From: Medicago truncatula
Lineage: Eukaryota > Streptophyta > Magnoliopsida > Fabales > Fabaceae
Assembly: GCF_003473485.1 (NCBI RefSeq)
Contig: NC_053045.1
Location: forward strand, 43,132,494-43,196,493
Length of the DNA stretch: 64,000 nucleotides
Direction of reading: 5' to 3'
The notes under the pieces were generated by a model that saw only the letters and a list, made by a program, of their open reading frames with translations, was not told the DNA's origin and did no database searches. This document shows, piece by piece, positions 50,288 through 62,538 of this stretch; the first letter of the stretch is position 1; the number at the start of each line of letters is the position of its first letter. Position numbers and translations under genes: made by a program.

Positions 50288-52820
50288 TCATTTCCATATC
50301 TTCACCACAGAATTACTGCTAGCTGATGCAATATCGAATTCACTTCGCGCTGTAGTAGCTGCTAGTCCAGTAATTAATACATCAGAGGCATCTCCTTTAG
50401 TACGTATTTCCCTGGTCTCAACAGTCAACAATTCCAAGCACTGCAATAAGTTGTCCACAGATTATTTACTTACTATTTATGCAACCACCTCGTATACTTT
50501 TATAGTTTTAATAGGTTCAACTATGACTGAGTCTAACTGTAACCTCTGTAACATTTACTTAAACGGAGATATAGATGGGACACAACAATCATATAATAGA
50601 AGCAGAGGGAAGAGTTTACCTGAAAACCAGCAACAACTAAGACGTCAGGATATCGAGGATGGAATATGATAGACTGAAACCTCTTCCCGTCTGATTGATA
50701 CTCGAATATGCATTGTCCGTCCGACCAGACACGTACATCATCTTCACTGACAGAGGCAATCATATTCCCAGTGACATCCCAACATATGGAATTTATGTCT
50801 TTGACGTGACCCTATTAGGGAACAAGATTCAGACTCATACTGTATTAATACTATATCATGATACACAACTCAAATTTTAATCAATTATATGTCATACGTG
50901 AACCTCACCTTAAGAATGTTCTTAACGTCGAAAGACGGAAATTCAAGTATGGCGATAACATTTTGATTAGCTACTGCCAAAAGCTTCCCTGATCCAGGCT
51001 GAAATCTCACTAGGCTTCCTGCCTGAAATTCATTTTTATACAAGTCATTGTATTCATGTGATCTATGAGTAGTTGTCATTCAGTTTTGAATACTAAAAGA
51101 TGAGTGTAAGACTCACAATACAGTGGTTAATCCTGACACGCTGATTGAGATCCCATACTTTAATTACATTACTGGTATCGGACGAGCAAAGAGTTCCTCC
51201 TAATGGGTGGAAGTCCAATGATCTAACTTGCGCCTCATGTTCATCAAAACCGGACAACAATGTTCCAGGCTATATATATCATGAAACATCAAAACATAAT
51301 GAATCAATCCTCAAGTTACAATGGAAGGACTAATGCAGAAGAGTGAGTAGAAGGGGATATGAAAAGAAAGAGACTCACTTTTTTTGCATCCCATAATTTT
51401 ACTGTTTTATCAGCAGAAGATGTTGCAAATATAGTCGATCCTGGTTGAAATCTAACTTCTAAGATGGTAGATGAATGTGACTTTGACGTAGTAACACAAT
51501 CGCCAGTGTCGATGTAACAAATGAAAGGCTGTTTAAACCATAATATAAAGATAAATACATTACGCAGACACGTAGTGGAGACAGTAAACAGACGAAATTG
51601 GGAAACTTATCGCATTAATTATTCACCTTCCCGCTTTTCCCACAACTTGCTAGAATATTTCCATCCGATGAAAAATCACAGGACAAAAGCTTTTGACTAC
51701 TTGTAAAACCTTGGTGTTAGAAATAAAAATAAACATCGAATCAACTAAATTTCCATCATTGTCATTTCAAATTGATAACTGAAGCTACTAACAAGATTTT
51801 GTGAAGTATATAAATGACAGAATTGTGATGCCAAAGATGCAAAGAATAGAAATTTACTTATAAAGTGTTGAATAGAATATCCATCCCGAATCATTTGAGG
51901 GGTATTGTCCATTATAGCACCAATGTTTGGGGCCTGAAAATTGAGTAATATATGACTGCGTTGCACTATATATGAAACTAAGAACCAGTTATTAACATTG
52001 AACATTTAGCCATCATATATAACCTGACTCTGACCGGAAGGTCCTGGTATCTGTGGAATAGATTTTATCCATAAATCGTACAACAATCCATGTGGTTGTT
52101 TATCAAATTCTGAAAGCACAGTTAAATAAAATTAATCAGTTACAGAAATGAATGAAAAAAATAAAGAAAATATAATAATAATAAGATAAATAAAAGAATA
52201 TGTAGAACAGTAGAAACTTATGTATCCTTCACAGAACAATTACACACAAGCTAAATTATCCATATTATAAGAAAAATGAATAGTAGTGCAAGGAGTATAA
52301 TGCAAAGACAGAGAAACGATTCTTGGGAAAAATGAACAAAAAAACCGAGAAGACAAATAATTGTGGTCCACTACCACAAGTGCAGCTACAATATATAAAG
52401 ATTTTAGAGGTCTCGGCAATGATACTGCCACCGCAATGGCGGTATTATCAGCTACATTTGTATACATTTTTTAGCAATATCAAGATTTGCAATGTAGAAA
52501 CAGTTCCTGGGTAAAATGGCTAAAGAAAAAACTAGCAAAAGGATGCAAAAGCATACGTACCGGGTGGAGTTTGTCCATTAATTCGAGCTTCACTTTGAAA
52601 CACCTCAGCAGTGTTTGACAGTCCTCTCTTTTTGAAGTAATCATGCAATAAGGTATCAAGACTACACAGAACAGACGATAAATTATATGGATAAGATTAA
52701 GAAGCATTTTAAGAAAGAAAATAAAAGAAAGCAGCGCAAGAAAAGTGATAGAACATGCATGCAGCATTGTACTCACAGTTCATTTTTGGGATTTTTCGGG
52801 TCCAGATATGGATTGTTCAT
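50288..52820 (-). CDS. Compact LEUNIG-like LisH-WD40 protein, copy 2 (ten exons)
   Basis: Same ten-exon architecture and intron phases as copy 1; reconstructed length 1152 bases, 383 residues. Start ATG at 52818-52820 (MNNPYLDPKNPKNEL), stop at 50288-50290. LisH: LLHDYFKKRGLSNTAEVF; LUFS-type segment EFDKQPHGLLYDLWIKSI; propeller segments SCDFSSDGNILASCG, VRFQPGSTIFATSSADKTVK then LWD, SLDFHPLGGTLCSSDT, CWDVTGNMIASVSEDDVRVW and a C-terminal blade ending SNSVVKIWK. All splice borders are canonical and no stop interrupts the joined frame. Closest visible relative is copy 4, with near-identical exons 8-10. Confidence 0.88.
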
Positions 52821-52888
52821 CTTTGATAAAGGAAGATGAACAAGATTAATGGAAAGGTGGGGAACTAAGGTGGAATTAATAGTGAGTT

Positions 52889-53027
52889 TGTTAGAACAAG
52901 ACTTCACAAGAAACTGATATCTTTATTCAATGAATCAATTAACTTTGATTACAAGTGATTACTTATATACTTGATTAGTATAACCAACTATAAAAACTGA
53001 CAAAACAGAAATTCTAACTGTCTAACA
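52889..53027 (-). mobile_element. 139-bp LTR-like unit (possible copia LTR)
   Basis: On the minus strand it starts TGTTAGACAG, contains a TATATAAG box and an AATAAAG poly-A signal in the usual LTR order, and ends GTTCTAACA, giving TGTTAGA/TCTAACA terminal inverted bases. No target duplication was found at its edges. It may be the 3' LTR of the copia remnant that lies further upstream in the same orientation. Confidence 0.5.
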
Positions 53028-53889
53028 AACTAAGAGAAGCTGAAAAATTCCAAAGGCCCATAAACAATAGAGACTTAAGGCCCAAATAAGAAATGCTAAA
53101 TGTTAAAGCTTCTTTATTTTTCATCGTATATATTTTCATCGTTGAATGCTTAATATAAAATTCAGAGAAGATAGAGCAACTAAGCATATAAATTATGGTG
53201 GTAGAATGCATTTGACCCAATTTTTTCATTGCTTCTTTATTTTTTTGTATCTGTTTTAATTTATTAATTTTTTTTGTTTATTTCTTAAATTTTGTTTAAT
53301 GGGTTCAGATCCATGGTTTGTTGTTGGGATTAGCCTTAGCATTAATTAGTTCTATACCATTAATATATTTCCTTTTTATTTATTATTTTATATATCATCC
53401 AGAAATTTTGAAAAATTATATTTGATCATTACCAATCCAACTTTAATCAATTCTTTGATTACACTTTACACTGAATTACAAACATTATATAGCACAATGC
53501 TGCGACGTAACAGAAACATAGCCGATTTTCCTGCAGTCGAGAATCCCGCAATCACACAATCATAATTTACAAACATGGTGGTCTATAGAATACAATATAA
53601 TCTATCTGGTAAGTCCAGGTCAAACTAATAGAACACTTTGGTAATTTTGAATAAAACTACTTTTTAGGAATTGTGGAAAGTTGAGAGAATGAATAATAAG
53701 ATTTTTTTTTTTGTATTCATTAGGATCACTACTTACTTTCTACTTATACAAAGAGAAATCACAACTAACTTCTCAAAACTAACTCGTAACTTGTTATTGA
53801 AGTAACCTAACTAACAAACTAACTTGTTTCTTACCACACAAGTTACAATAATAATCACAATAACTAATAAGCTAATTTGAAATGCAATG

Positions 53890-54450
53890 ACCAATACACC
53901 TTATTTCAAACTAGTTAAAAAGTGCTACTCTTCAATGGCTTTGTCAGCAAGTCCGCCACTTGCAATTCTGTCATGCAATACTCTAGCTCAAGTTTCTCTC
54001 CATTCACCCGATCCTTTAGAAAGTGAAATCTCGTTTCTATATGTGTATTCCTACAAGTTCAGCTCATACATTAACATGATCGACCATTGAGCTTGACAAG
54101 CAACTATTGAAGTTGCAATATACTCTTTCTATCACATTTGACACCACTCCAATCTGAATCATATTATCCTTACACTGATACACCTCTTGTTTCTGGTTGT
54201 TTTGATTCTTCCTTTGACATACTAAATGAGATGTTACAGGAATCTCCAGTCTCCATGAACCTACTGATCAGTCCTACTCCATATGCTATATCAAGCCTAG
54301 TATGACACACAAATCTCAATGATTCAATTATTTTAATCACTATTGAACCTCTTCAGTAGATCTCTTGCATATTTTCTTTTGTCATTTACAAACTCCATTC
54401 CTATAAAGTAGGATAGGGCTCCAAGTTTAGGTATCTCAAATTCCTGTATA
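53890..54450 (-). pseudogene. Ty1-copia reverse transcriptase/RNase H remnant
   Basis: Minus-strand readings match the C-terminal half of copia polyprotein: LSYFIGMEFVNDKRKYARDL, then DIAYGVGLISRFMETGD, then HIETRFHFLKDRVNGEKLEL and EYCMTELQVADLLTKPLKSS (family SKHIEIRFHFLRDxVxxGxLxLxY, then ADIxTKPL). Frame changes and stops between these blocks show decay. Confidence 0.75.
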
Positions 54451-55751
54451 TATCATGCTCCTTCTGAAGTAATTCATTATTTTTAATCAAATTAATATAC
54501 CAAATTTAAATGTAAACTAATTATCTTATAATAAATTGCAAGATTTTGCACATTGGTAATTTTTTCTCTTATGCGTTATGCACTCATTCACATCATACAT
54601 AATGTAGTGTATATTTTATTCGTGGAACTAGAAGGGATGGAAAATGAATCATGCGTTAATGACCTTGGCTTATTTGTTAAATTTGGATTTTATATTAATA
54701 TAACTTTTTTTTACATTTTTATAGGTACTTTAGCTTGACATTTCGTATATATTTGTGAGATTGGAGTTTTGATATTCATCACACTTTTAGAGAGAAACAA
54801 TTCTTGTGTGAACCTATTATCAATGAGAGGAACAACATTTACTTGGATATAAGCAGAATAATTTGGATTCTGAATAATGCTTCTCCAAATATTGTAGTTT
54901 TGTTCCTGCAGTTGGTTGTGCAAGCGGAGCTTATGAAATAAGACTGCAATTCGATTCTGGCATAACACATTCTTGAGGAGAGATGACGAAAATTGTTAAA
55001 ATTTCATTGTTAAATATTTGATTTGTTCATATTTTAAGAGTCAGTTATGTTTTAATGAGCAAAATGATAACAAGAGCCAAGAGAGGAGACATAACAGAAA
55101 GGAATTGATTCAATTCGGTATTAAGACTATGTTATAGTTTGTTGTAGGATTCATATAAAATTGGGATGCGAACTAACCAACATATATCTACAGACCATTA
55201 TGCTGCTTTTCCAATGTAATGATATCCTCACACAAAAATGGTTCATCCTTATAGGGAAAACTATTGAAAGTGAAGACAGTAATTCACTTTCATTTAAATT
55301 TGTCTGAAATCATATCAATTTCTTCAAAAAGTTATACAATATGCATCAATCTTATAAAAACTTGTTTCCTTTTGGAAATCTAATTTTGTATGCAGATTTC
55401 TTCATTCGTTTTTATATCTACTAAATGTTTAGGGAAGGTATGATAAATTATAACGTTACTTATTGAAGATAACGTTCCTATAATATAGAAAACGTGATGA
55501 GAAGCCCTTAATCTTTATTTTGTTACTATACATGCAGTACATTTCCATTTGATTATTACATCGTAATTTCATGAACATTTCCATCGAGAAACAAAGACAT
55601 GTTTTATTTGATTACGTCTATACTGGCCTCAATCAACAGTAAAACTCTTTTCATCGTAATTTGTACATATAAACAAAGATTATCCAACAAATCTTAAAAA
55701 CTGAAGTAGTGGAGGAATTTACACCATAGCACAGAGACATTAACTAGAATT

Positions 55752-58192
55752 TCATTTCCATAGCTTCACCATAGAATCAGTGCTAGCGGATGCAATATGG
55801 AATTCACTTTGCGCCGTTGAAGCTGCTAGTCCAGTAATTGATATATCAGAGGCACTTCCTTTATTAAATCTTTGCCCGTTCTCAATAATCAACCATTCCA
55901 AGCACTGCAATAAGTTGTCCGAAGATTATTTACTTAATATTATGCAATAACTTCTGTACTTGTTACATAAGCATCAAAGGGAACAACTTTAAGCTGAAAT
56001 TCTCATGATTTTTGTTTTCTTTTTTTCAAAGGAACCAGTTGGAAATCTATATTCTTATGAGCTTCATAAATAGATACCAGAAATGGTTCATTAGGGATAA
56101 TGGAAACCCTAATTAGCCAACAAATAAAGAAACCTTGGTTTTGGTTCAACTATGACTGAGTCTAAGTGTAACCTCTGTAACAGTTACTTAAATGGAGATA
56201 TAGATGGCACACACGATCATAATAGTAGCAGAGGAAAGTATTTACCTGAAAACCACCAATAACTAAGACGCCAGGGTATCGAGGATGGAATATGACAGAC
56301 TGAAACCTGTTCCCATTTGATGGATACTTATACATGCATTGTTTCACCATAAAAACCGACCAAACACGTACATCATCTTCAGTGACAGAGGCAATCATTT
56401 TACCAGTGACATCCCAACACATGGAATAGATGTCTTTGGTGTGTCCCTAATAGGGAACGAGATTCAGAGTTTCAGACAGAATTGTGCAGTAATACTAGTG
56501 CCATGATTCACAACTTATATACGATATTTGAAACTCACCTGAAGATTGATCCGAACATTGGGATCCTTTAAATCATGTATGGTGATAACATTTTGATTAG
56601 CAACTGCCAAATGCCTCCCAGATCCAGGCTGAAATCTCACTAGGCTTCCACCTGCCTGCAATTCATTTTTATACAAGTCATTGTACTTAAGTGACCTGTG
56701 GTGAGTACTTGTTTGTTATTCAGTTTTGAATAGTAAAAGATGAGTGACCTGCAATTCTTTAATCGTGGCATGCTGTTTAAGATCCCATACTTTAATTACA
56801 TTGCTATCAGATGAGCAAATAATTTCTTCTGTTGGGTGGAAGTCCAATGATCTTACTTTTCCATTATGTACAACATAATTGAACAATGCTCTCTCAGGCT
56901 ATACATAAAAAATATATCTAGTGAAACATCAAACGGCAAATTACAAAGGAAGAACTGATGCAGAAGAGGGAGTTGAAGGGGATACTCACTTTTTTTGCAT
57001 CCCATAGTTTTACTGTTCCATCACGAGAAGTTGTTGCAAATCTAGTTGATTTTGGTTGAAATCTAACTTCTAAGATGATATCTAAATCTGACTCTAATGC
57101 AGTAACAGAAGCACGACTTTCCACGTAGCAAATGAAAGGCTATATAAACCACAATATATGGATAAATACATTGGATAGACACATAGAAAAAGTGACAGTA
57201 AACAAATGGAAGCGGAAAATTTATCGCATTGATTATTCACCTTCGCCCCATTCTCATCACTTGCCCCAATCCCACCACTTGCTATAATCTTTCCATCAGA
57301 TGAAAAATCGCAGGACATAAGCTTCTGATTGCTTAGAAAACCTTGTGTAAGAAATAAAAATAAACATTGAATAACTTAATTTCATAACTGAAGTTACGAA
57401 TTGCAATATAGTTGGCAAGATACTAACAAGGATTTTGTGAAGTTTATGAAATGACAGAATTGTGATGCCAACGATGTAAAGAATAGAAACTTACTTGCAT
57501 GGTGTTGAATAGAATATTTATCCCGAATTATTTGAGGGGTATTGTCCATTGTAGCACCAACTTTTGGGGCCTGAAAATTAAGTAATATATGAGTGTGTTG
57601 CGCTATGAATGAAACCAAGAACCATTGATTAACATTGAACATTTAGCCATTATATATAACCTGACTCTCACTGGAAGTTCCATAGTTTAAATTCCAGAAG
57701 TCGCACAACAATCCATGTGGTTGTTTATCAAATTCTGAAAGCACAGTTAAATAAAACTAATCAGTCACATAAATGAATGAGAAAAAGAAAGAAAATATAA
57801 TACCAAGATAAAGAAAAGAATATGTAGAATCACACAAAAGCTCAATTATCCATATTATAAGGCAAATGAATAGTATAATGCAAGGAGCATCAAAGAAGAA
57901 ACAGTTTTTGGGTAAAATGAATAAAGAAAAATTAGCAAAAGGGTGCAAAATTAAGCATACCAGGGAGAATATGTCCGGAAACTCGAGCTTCATTTTTGAA
58001 AATCTTAGCAGTGTTTGACAATCCCTTCTTCTTGAAGTAATCACACAGAAAGTTTTGAAAACTACAAAGAACACACAGGATTCGTATTACGAAAGAAAAT
58101 GAAAGAAAGCAATTCAAGAAAAAGGAAAGAACATGCATGCATGCAGCATTGTACTCTACTCACAGTTCTTCTTTGGGATTTTTTGAATCCAT
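55752..58192 (-). CDS. Compact LEUNIG-like LisH-WD40 protein, copy 3 (ten exons)
   Basis: Start ATG at 58190-58192 (MDSKNPKEEL), stop at 55752-55754. Ten exons with the array's standard phases, 1152 bases, 383 residues, no interruption. LisH: FLCDYFKKKGLSNTAKIF; LUFS-type segment EFDKQPHGLLCDFWNLNY; propeller segments SCDFSSDGKIIASGGIGA, VRFQPKSTRFATTSRDGTVK then LWD, SLDFHPTEEIICSSDS, CWDVTGKMIASVTEDDVRVW; C-terminus STDSMVKLWK. Exon 5 carries an 18-base expansion encoding extra residues (ASDENG) in the first propeller segment, and exon 3 is shorter than in copies 1 and 2. Changes fall between rather than within structural core motifs, which suggests a maintained protein. Confidence 0.87.
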
Positions 58193-58611
58193 GTTAAAGG
58201 AAATGGTTCTTGCACTTAGATGAAGAAGATGATTAATGAAAGAAAATGAAAGGAGAGAAAGTGAAGTACTGCAAGACAATAGCGAGTGACCATGCAGAGT
58301 CATGCATAACAAGAAAATCTTTTCATTTTTATACTGTGGCGGTTAAGTGTGTGGTTAGTTTTTTTTTGTTGGTTTGTTTTTGGATTGTCACATATATAAT
58401 TCACAATTCCCGTTGGTACGCCTTATAAGTACTAGTTTATTGGAAGCAACATGAAAAGAATCCGGTACATAGGAAGATATAGAACTTCGGTTCGTGTCGG
58501 TTTGTCGTACCAGTATTACCTAATTAAGTAAAGTAAGTTATCAATACATTTTTAATAAAAAGATTATTTTTTACTAGAATTTTGAAACAAAACTTAAAAT
58601 TAAAAAGAAAT

Positions 58612-58850
58612 CACTAAGGGTTTCTTTGGATTGAGGGTTTAGGAGGAGAAGTTTCTTTTTTAAATTACGGACTATATAACATGTTTTTCTAAAATAAATT
58701 AAGTGTGATTGAAGTATTATATGATTATTTATCATGTTAATACGTTAACTTTTAAAAAAATATTCTTGAGTGTCCATAATTTAAAATTGAAAAGTAAACC
58801 CTCCCCTCCCTACCTCTCCTAAACCCTCCATCCAAAACACACTAAATATT
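58612..58850. mobile_element. MITE with AAGGGTTTCTTTGGATT terminus
   Basis: Left CACTAAGGGTTTCTTTGGAT and GGGTTTAGGAGG are mirrored on the right by CCTCTCCTAAACCCTCC and ATCCAAAACACACTA. About 240 bp, no coding sequence. Confidence 0.65.
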
Positions 58851-58934
58851 TAGATCCAATGGAAGTCTTTTTCAAGTGCTCAACTCTATCTCTGCTCCGA
58901 TACTAAAAACCTATTATTATTTAATTAATCGTGC

Positions 58935-59105
58935 AAGAAATCGTAAGATTGTGATACTTAGGAGACCAAAACTGCAAATCGGTATAAGATTAGTGTCCAA
59001 AGGCTGTACCCAAACTTATGGCGTAGATTATCAAGAAGCCTTTTCATTTGTAGCTAAGTTAAACATTGTTAGAGTCACCATTTTTACCAAACCTTTTCAC
59101 TTGTA
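58935..59105 (+). pseudogene. Ty1-copia reverse transcriptase fragment
   Basis: Translation gives IRLVSKGCTQTYGVDYQEAF, then SFVAKLNIVRVTIF, the start of the RVT_2 domain (family RLVAKGFTQxYGxDYxETF, SPVAKxxTIRxxL). Only this segment survives. Confidence 0.8.
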
Positions 59106-60070
59106 CACAATATTAAAAAGTCAAATTTTTACCAACCTTTAATTTCGACCAAAATTTTGATGATGTGGAAATAGTTTAAGTGATGTGGAATTAAATATTA
59201 TGTCTACATGGAATCTAGTCAACATTTATAATTTTTAAATGACCGACATAGTTTGTAAATTTCTGAAATTGGAGAGGAACAAACACCACCTCGGCACATT
59301 TGTTCAACAAGCTCTTATCATCAAAGGTCAGACTCAAACGATACAATGTCGTTGTTTCGCTCTGTTCTTAACTGGAGTTGAATTCCATTGGGTCAATTGG
59401 GTTTTACATTTTCAGTTGTTGAAAAAAATCTCAATTGAGGTTTCGAGTTAGATGTGAAAACTCGAAACCAACATATATGGACAATTATGCAGTTATACTA
59501 TTGTGTAGCACTAATATATATGTGATAGTTTAGAGTGCATAATTGTTTCATGTGCAAGAATCTTTTTCAATTAGTTGCATAAAGTGCACGATTGTCATTT
59601 AAAATAAGAAGCATAGAGAATTCTCAGGAACAATAGACAAAATCCCCTTCCTTCATGCAACTTTTGTGTTTTAGCTTTTAGTCACAAGGCTTTGTAATAA
59701 ATACACTACAAAGAATTACACATAGCAAAAGATTCTAATCCATTATGTATTTTGTCGCTAAAACATTCAAAGGTGGAACTTATCATCAATTTCTGTTACC
59801 AAAACTTGATTTATTCTGTTTATGCAAATAACCTACTTAGTTTCTCACTCAAACAAAATTAGAAGACTAAGACAAATGTAAAAGGTAATAATTGATAATC
59901 TAAACTCTATATATATGTTGTAAGCAAATTGCTCAATAATTCATGATGATATTTTAACTAAACAACTTCCAATTAAGGAAAATTACATGATAACATCAAG
60001 GGTATTCATCCCACACAAAAACCATAATATCATTCAAAATCATTAAAAAGATATAAACCAAGACGAGACA

Positions 60071-60736
60071 CTAATTGGATTCATCTTCAAAATCATCACT
60101 TGCAAGCTCGTTCAAATCAAAATTCTTCACAACTTTTGACCCGATTTCAGTTTCAGCTTCATTAATCTTCTTCTCTTCATTATCTTCAAAATCATCACTT
60201 GGAAGCTCGTTCAAATCCATATTGTTTGGAATTTTTTGCCTTTTAGCGCCGCTGTGATTCACATCGATATTGGCAGTTGATCCTTCATAACCCTCGCGAG
60301 ATATATGCAACAGAGTTTCAGCAACAGTAACTTCATCATCATCATCATCAATATCCATATATCTTTTTCTCCAGAGCGCCTGCCGTTTCTTGGGCGGTAG
60401 AAACTGATCATCAATGGAAGATGGGAGCGCATGCCGTTTCTTGGGTGGTAGAAACTGATCATCAATGGAAGACGGTGCTGTAGTTGGTGTGTTAGTAATA
60501 CCGTTTTGAGAGTGACACCTCTTATGTTCATCCAATGCTTTGTTAGAAGTAAAAACCTTGTTGCAAACATCACATGAGTGTTTATTTTGTTTTCCAACAT
60601 AATTGTTATTATGAGTAGGAACAGAATAAGAAAAAAACCATGCAATCTTTTGTTTTCCAGCATGATTAGTTTCAATGAAAGAGAAAGAAGGGTATTTGGC
60701 ATTGGTTTTTGGTTTATGAGACATTTTCTTGTTCAT
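60071..60736 (-). CDS. Single C2H2 zinc-finger protein with EAR repression motifs (intronless)
   Basis: 221-residue predicted nuclear protein. One C2H2 finger at residues 55-75 (CDVCNKVFTSNKALDEHKRC then H; spacing CX2CX12HX3H). The plant QALGGH helix is replaced by KALDEH. Residues about 88-116 contain an internal duplication of SSIDDQFLPPKKR, basic and possibly a nuclear localisation signal. Two C-terminal repeats, MDLNELPSDDFEDNEE and FDLNELASDDFEDESN, are EAR-type motifs; the first fits DLNxxP exactly, the second has Ala for Pro. EAR motifs recruit TOPLESS-type corepressors, so a repressor is likely. A TATATA box lies about 70-80 bases upstream on the minus strand (plus 60804-60819). ATG at 60736 chosen as first in frame; Met5 is an alternative. 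Located between LUG-like copies 3 and 4. Confidence 0.85.
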   Translation of the reverse strand: MNKKMSHKPKTNAKYPSFSFIETNHAGKQKIAWFFSYSVPTHNNNYVGKQNKHSCDVCNKVFTSNKALDEHKRCHSQNGITNTPTTAPSSIDDQFLPPKKRHALPSSIDDQFLPPKKRQALWRKRYMDIDDDDDEVTVAETLLHISREGYEGSTANIDVNHSGAKRQKIPNNMDLNELPSDDFEDNEEKKINEAETEIGSKVVKNFDLNELASDDFEDESN

Positions 60737-61301
60737 GAAGGAAGGGAGAGTACCTAGCAGAATAGGGTTTGTTTTGAATTGAGAGGGAGAGCGTATAATT
60801 GCTGCTTATATATCTATTACCAATTAATCCGTGCCATTAATCCTTCAATAAGCAATCAACGAGTCTAAACATGCCACCTAATCAATCCGTGCCATTGAGA
60901 ATTGCTGCTATTATTTTTCAAGCGGTTCCTTTAGTTTAGGTACATTCTTCTTCTTTTATTTCTCTATATAAAACTCTCTTTTTTTAGGAAATTAAACTCA
61001 TTTTATAATCTTTCTTTTTTTCTTTTGGGGAAATTCTTATATATTTTTTTTTATATAAAAAAATAAAAATATATTTTTATTTTATCATAAAAGTTATGAG
61101 ATTTGACTCTTTAATTTAAAAAAGCAATTTTTTTCACTATAATATGTTCCCATAGCAATTATTTTCACTATAATATGTCTCCATTCTAGTGAAGGTAAGA
61201 ATCATAAAAAATCATCTAAGGAAATGCCACCACGTTTTCACTTTTAACTAATTACTAGTTAAGAATCATACATTGAATGTAACACAATGGTAAAGTGAAG
61301 T

Positions 61302-61662
61302 AAACTATTAAATTGGTCCCTACCTTTGTACTAAATTTTTAAATTGGTTTAGGATTCTATTAATAACTCAAAATGGTTTATGTCTTTGTCAAATATTTTT
61401 TAGATTGATCTCTGACGCTATTAGTTATTTTGCATTTTAAGTCATTAAGATACCAAATAAGATCCAAAAGACATTACGTCATTAACCACTAAATAATATC
61501 CAAAAGACATTGAGTTATTAACACTCAAAATAAAAAACAACTAATAGAGTCAGAGACCAATCTGAGAAACATTTGAGAAAGACAAAGACCATTATAAGTT
61601 ATTAATAGAGTTAGGGACCAAATTGAGAATTTGGTACAAAGACAGGGACCAATTTGGTGGTT
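61302..61662. mobile_element. Hairpin MITE with about 140-bp TIRs
   Basis: Left GTAAACTATTAAATTGGTCC and ACCTTTGTACTAAATTTT pair with right AATTTGGTACAAAGACAGGG and ACCAATTTGGTGGTTTAC. The arms also share TCTATTAATAACT and GACTCTATTAGTT blocks. No coding sequence. Confidence 0.75.
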
Positions 61663-61710
61663 TACTCGCTAAAGTGTCATGTGCACTTTTCTGATATATA
61701 TAATACTCCT

Positions 61711-61975
61711 CAAAATAATTGTCTTTTTAACATTTTTTTCTCTGTCTCCAAATAATTATCAATTTAGAATACCAAAACAACATTTATTATTATTTTTCAT
61801 TATTATATCCTTATTTATTGAATTTCATCTAACTTAATTACTCCACTAATAATGGTATTTTAGTAAATGATATTAATTTTATCATTGAAATAACCACAAT
61901 TAATTATTTTCTTGAAAATCATGCACAAATCTCAAACGACTATAATTTTGAGACGGAGATATTACTTATCAATTT
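61711..61975. mobile_element. Possible Stowaway-like MITE, diverged
   Basis: Starts TACTCCTCAAAATAATTGTC and ends GACTATAATTTTGAGACGGA followed by GATATTA, imperfect inverted termini. Old copy. Confidence 0.5.
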
Positions 61976-62538
61976 TAAGTTTAGTTTCAAATTTCTAGTA
62001 AAAAATAATATATTTTTTTTTAAAAACATATTGATAGCTCAGTGATACAAATCGAAACAAATTGAAGCTCTATATCTTCATACGTAATGAATTTTTCTCA
62101 TGTCGCCTATTGCAGACCCGTACTCGCATCGCATACAGCCGTGAATTGTGAATTATGTGACTATCCACTAAAAAAGAGCATATGAAATAAGACTGCAATT
62201 CTTGAGGAGAGATGAAGAACATTGTTAAAATGATAACAAGAGCATTAAGAGATGGATTGTTTGTACATATATTGGTCGCCTATTTTTCTTCTGTTACTTA
62301 TAGATTAGTCATTTCCATTTGATTATTACATCATAATTTCATCAACATTTCAATTGAAAAACAAAGACATGTTTTATTTAATTACATCTATACTGCTATC
62401 AATCAACAACAATTTTTTCTTTCACTGACTAGAGCTTACAAGACAAGGAGTACATATACACAAAGATCATCTAACAAATCTTAGAAACTGAAGTAGTGGA
62501 GGAATTTACACCAAAGAACAGAGACATTTACTAGAACT

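Larger units (their letters stand above)
52821..55751. other. Intergenic between LUG-like copies 2 and 3, mostly retroelement debris
   Basis: Holds the LTR-like and copia remnants listed separately, plus unassigned sequence at 53230-53890 and 54460-55750. The part after 54560 is duplicated elsewhere in the array. Confidence 0.5.
58193..60070. other. Intergenic between LUG-like copy 3 and the zinc-finger gene
   Basis: Carries a MITE and a copia fragment listed separately. 59150-60070 shows no gene. Confidence 0.5.
60737..62538. other. Intergenic between the zinc-finger gene and LUG-like copy 4
   Basis: Two MITE-like hairpins (listed) and, from about 62150, sequence shared with the 3' flanks of the other LUG-like copies. 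No gene. Confidence 0.5.
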
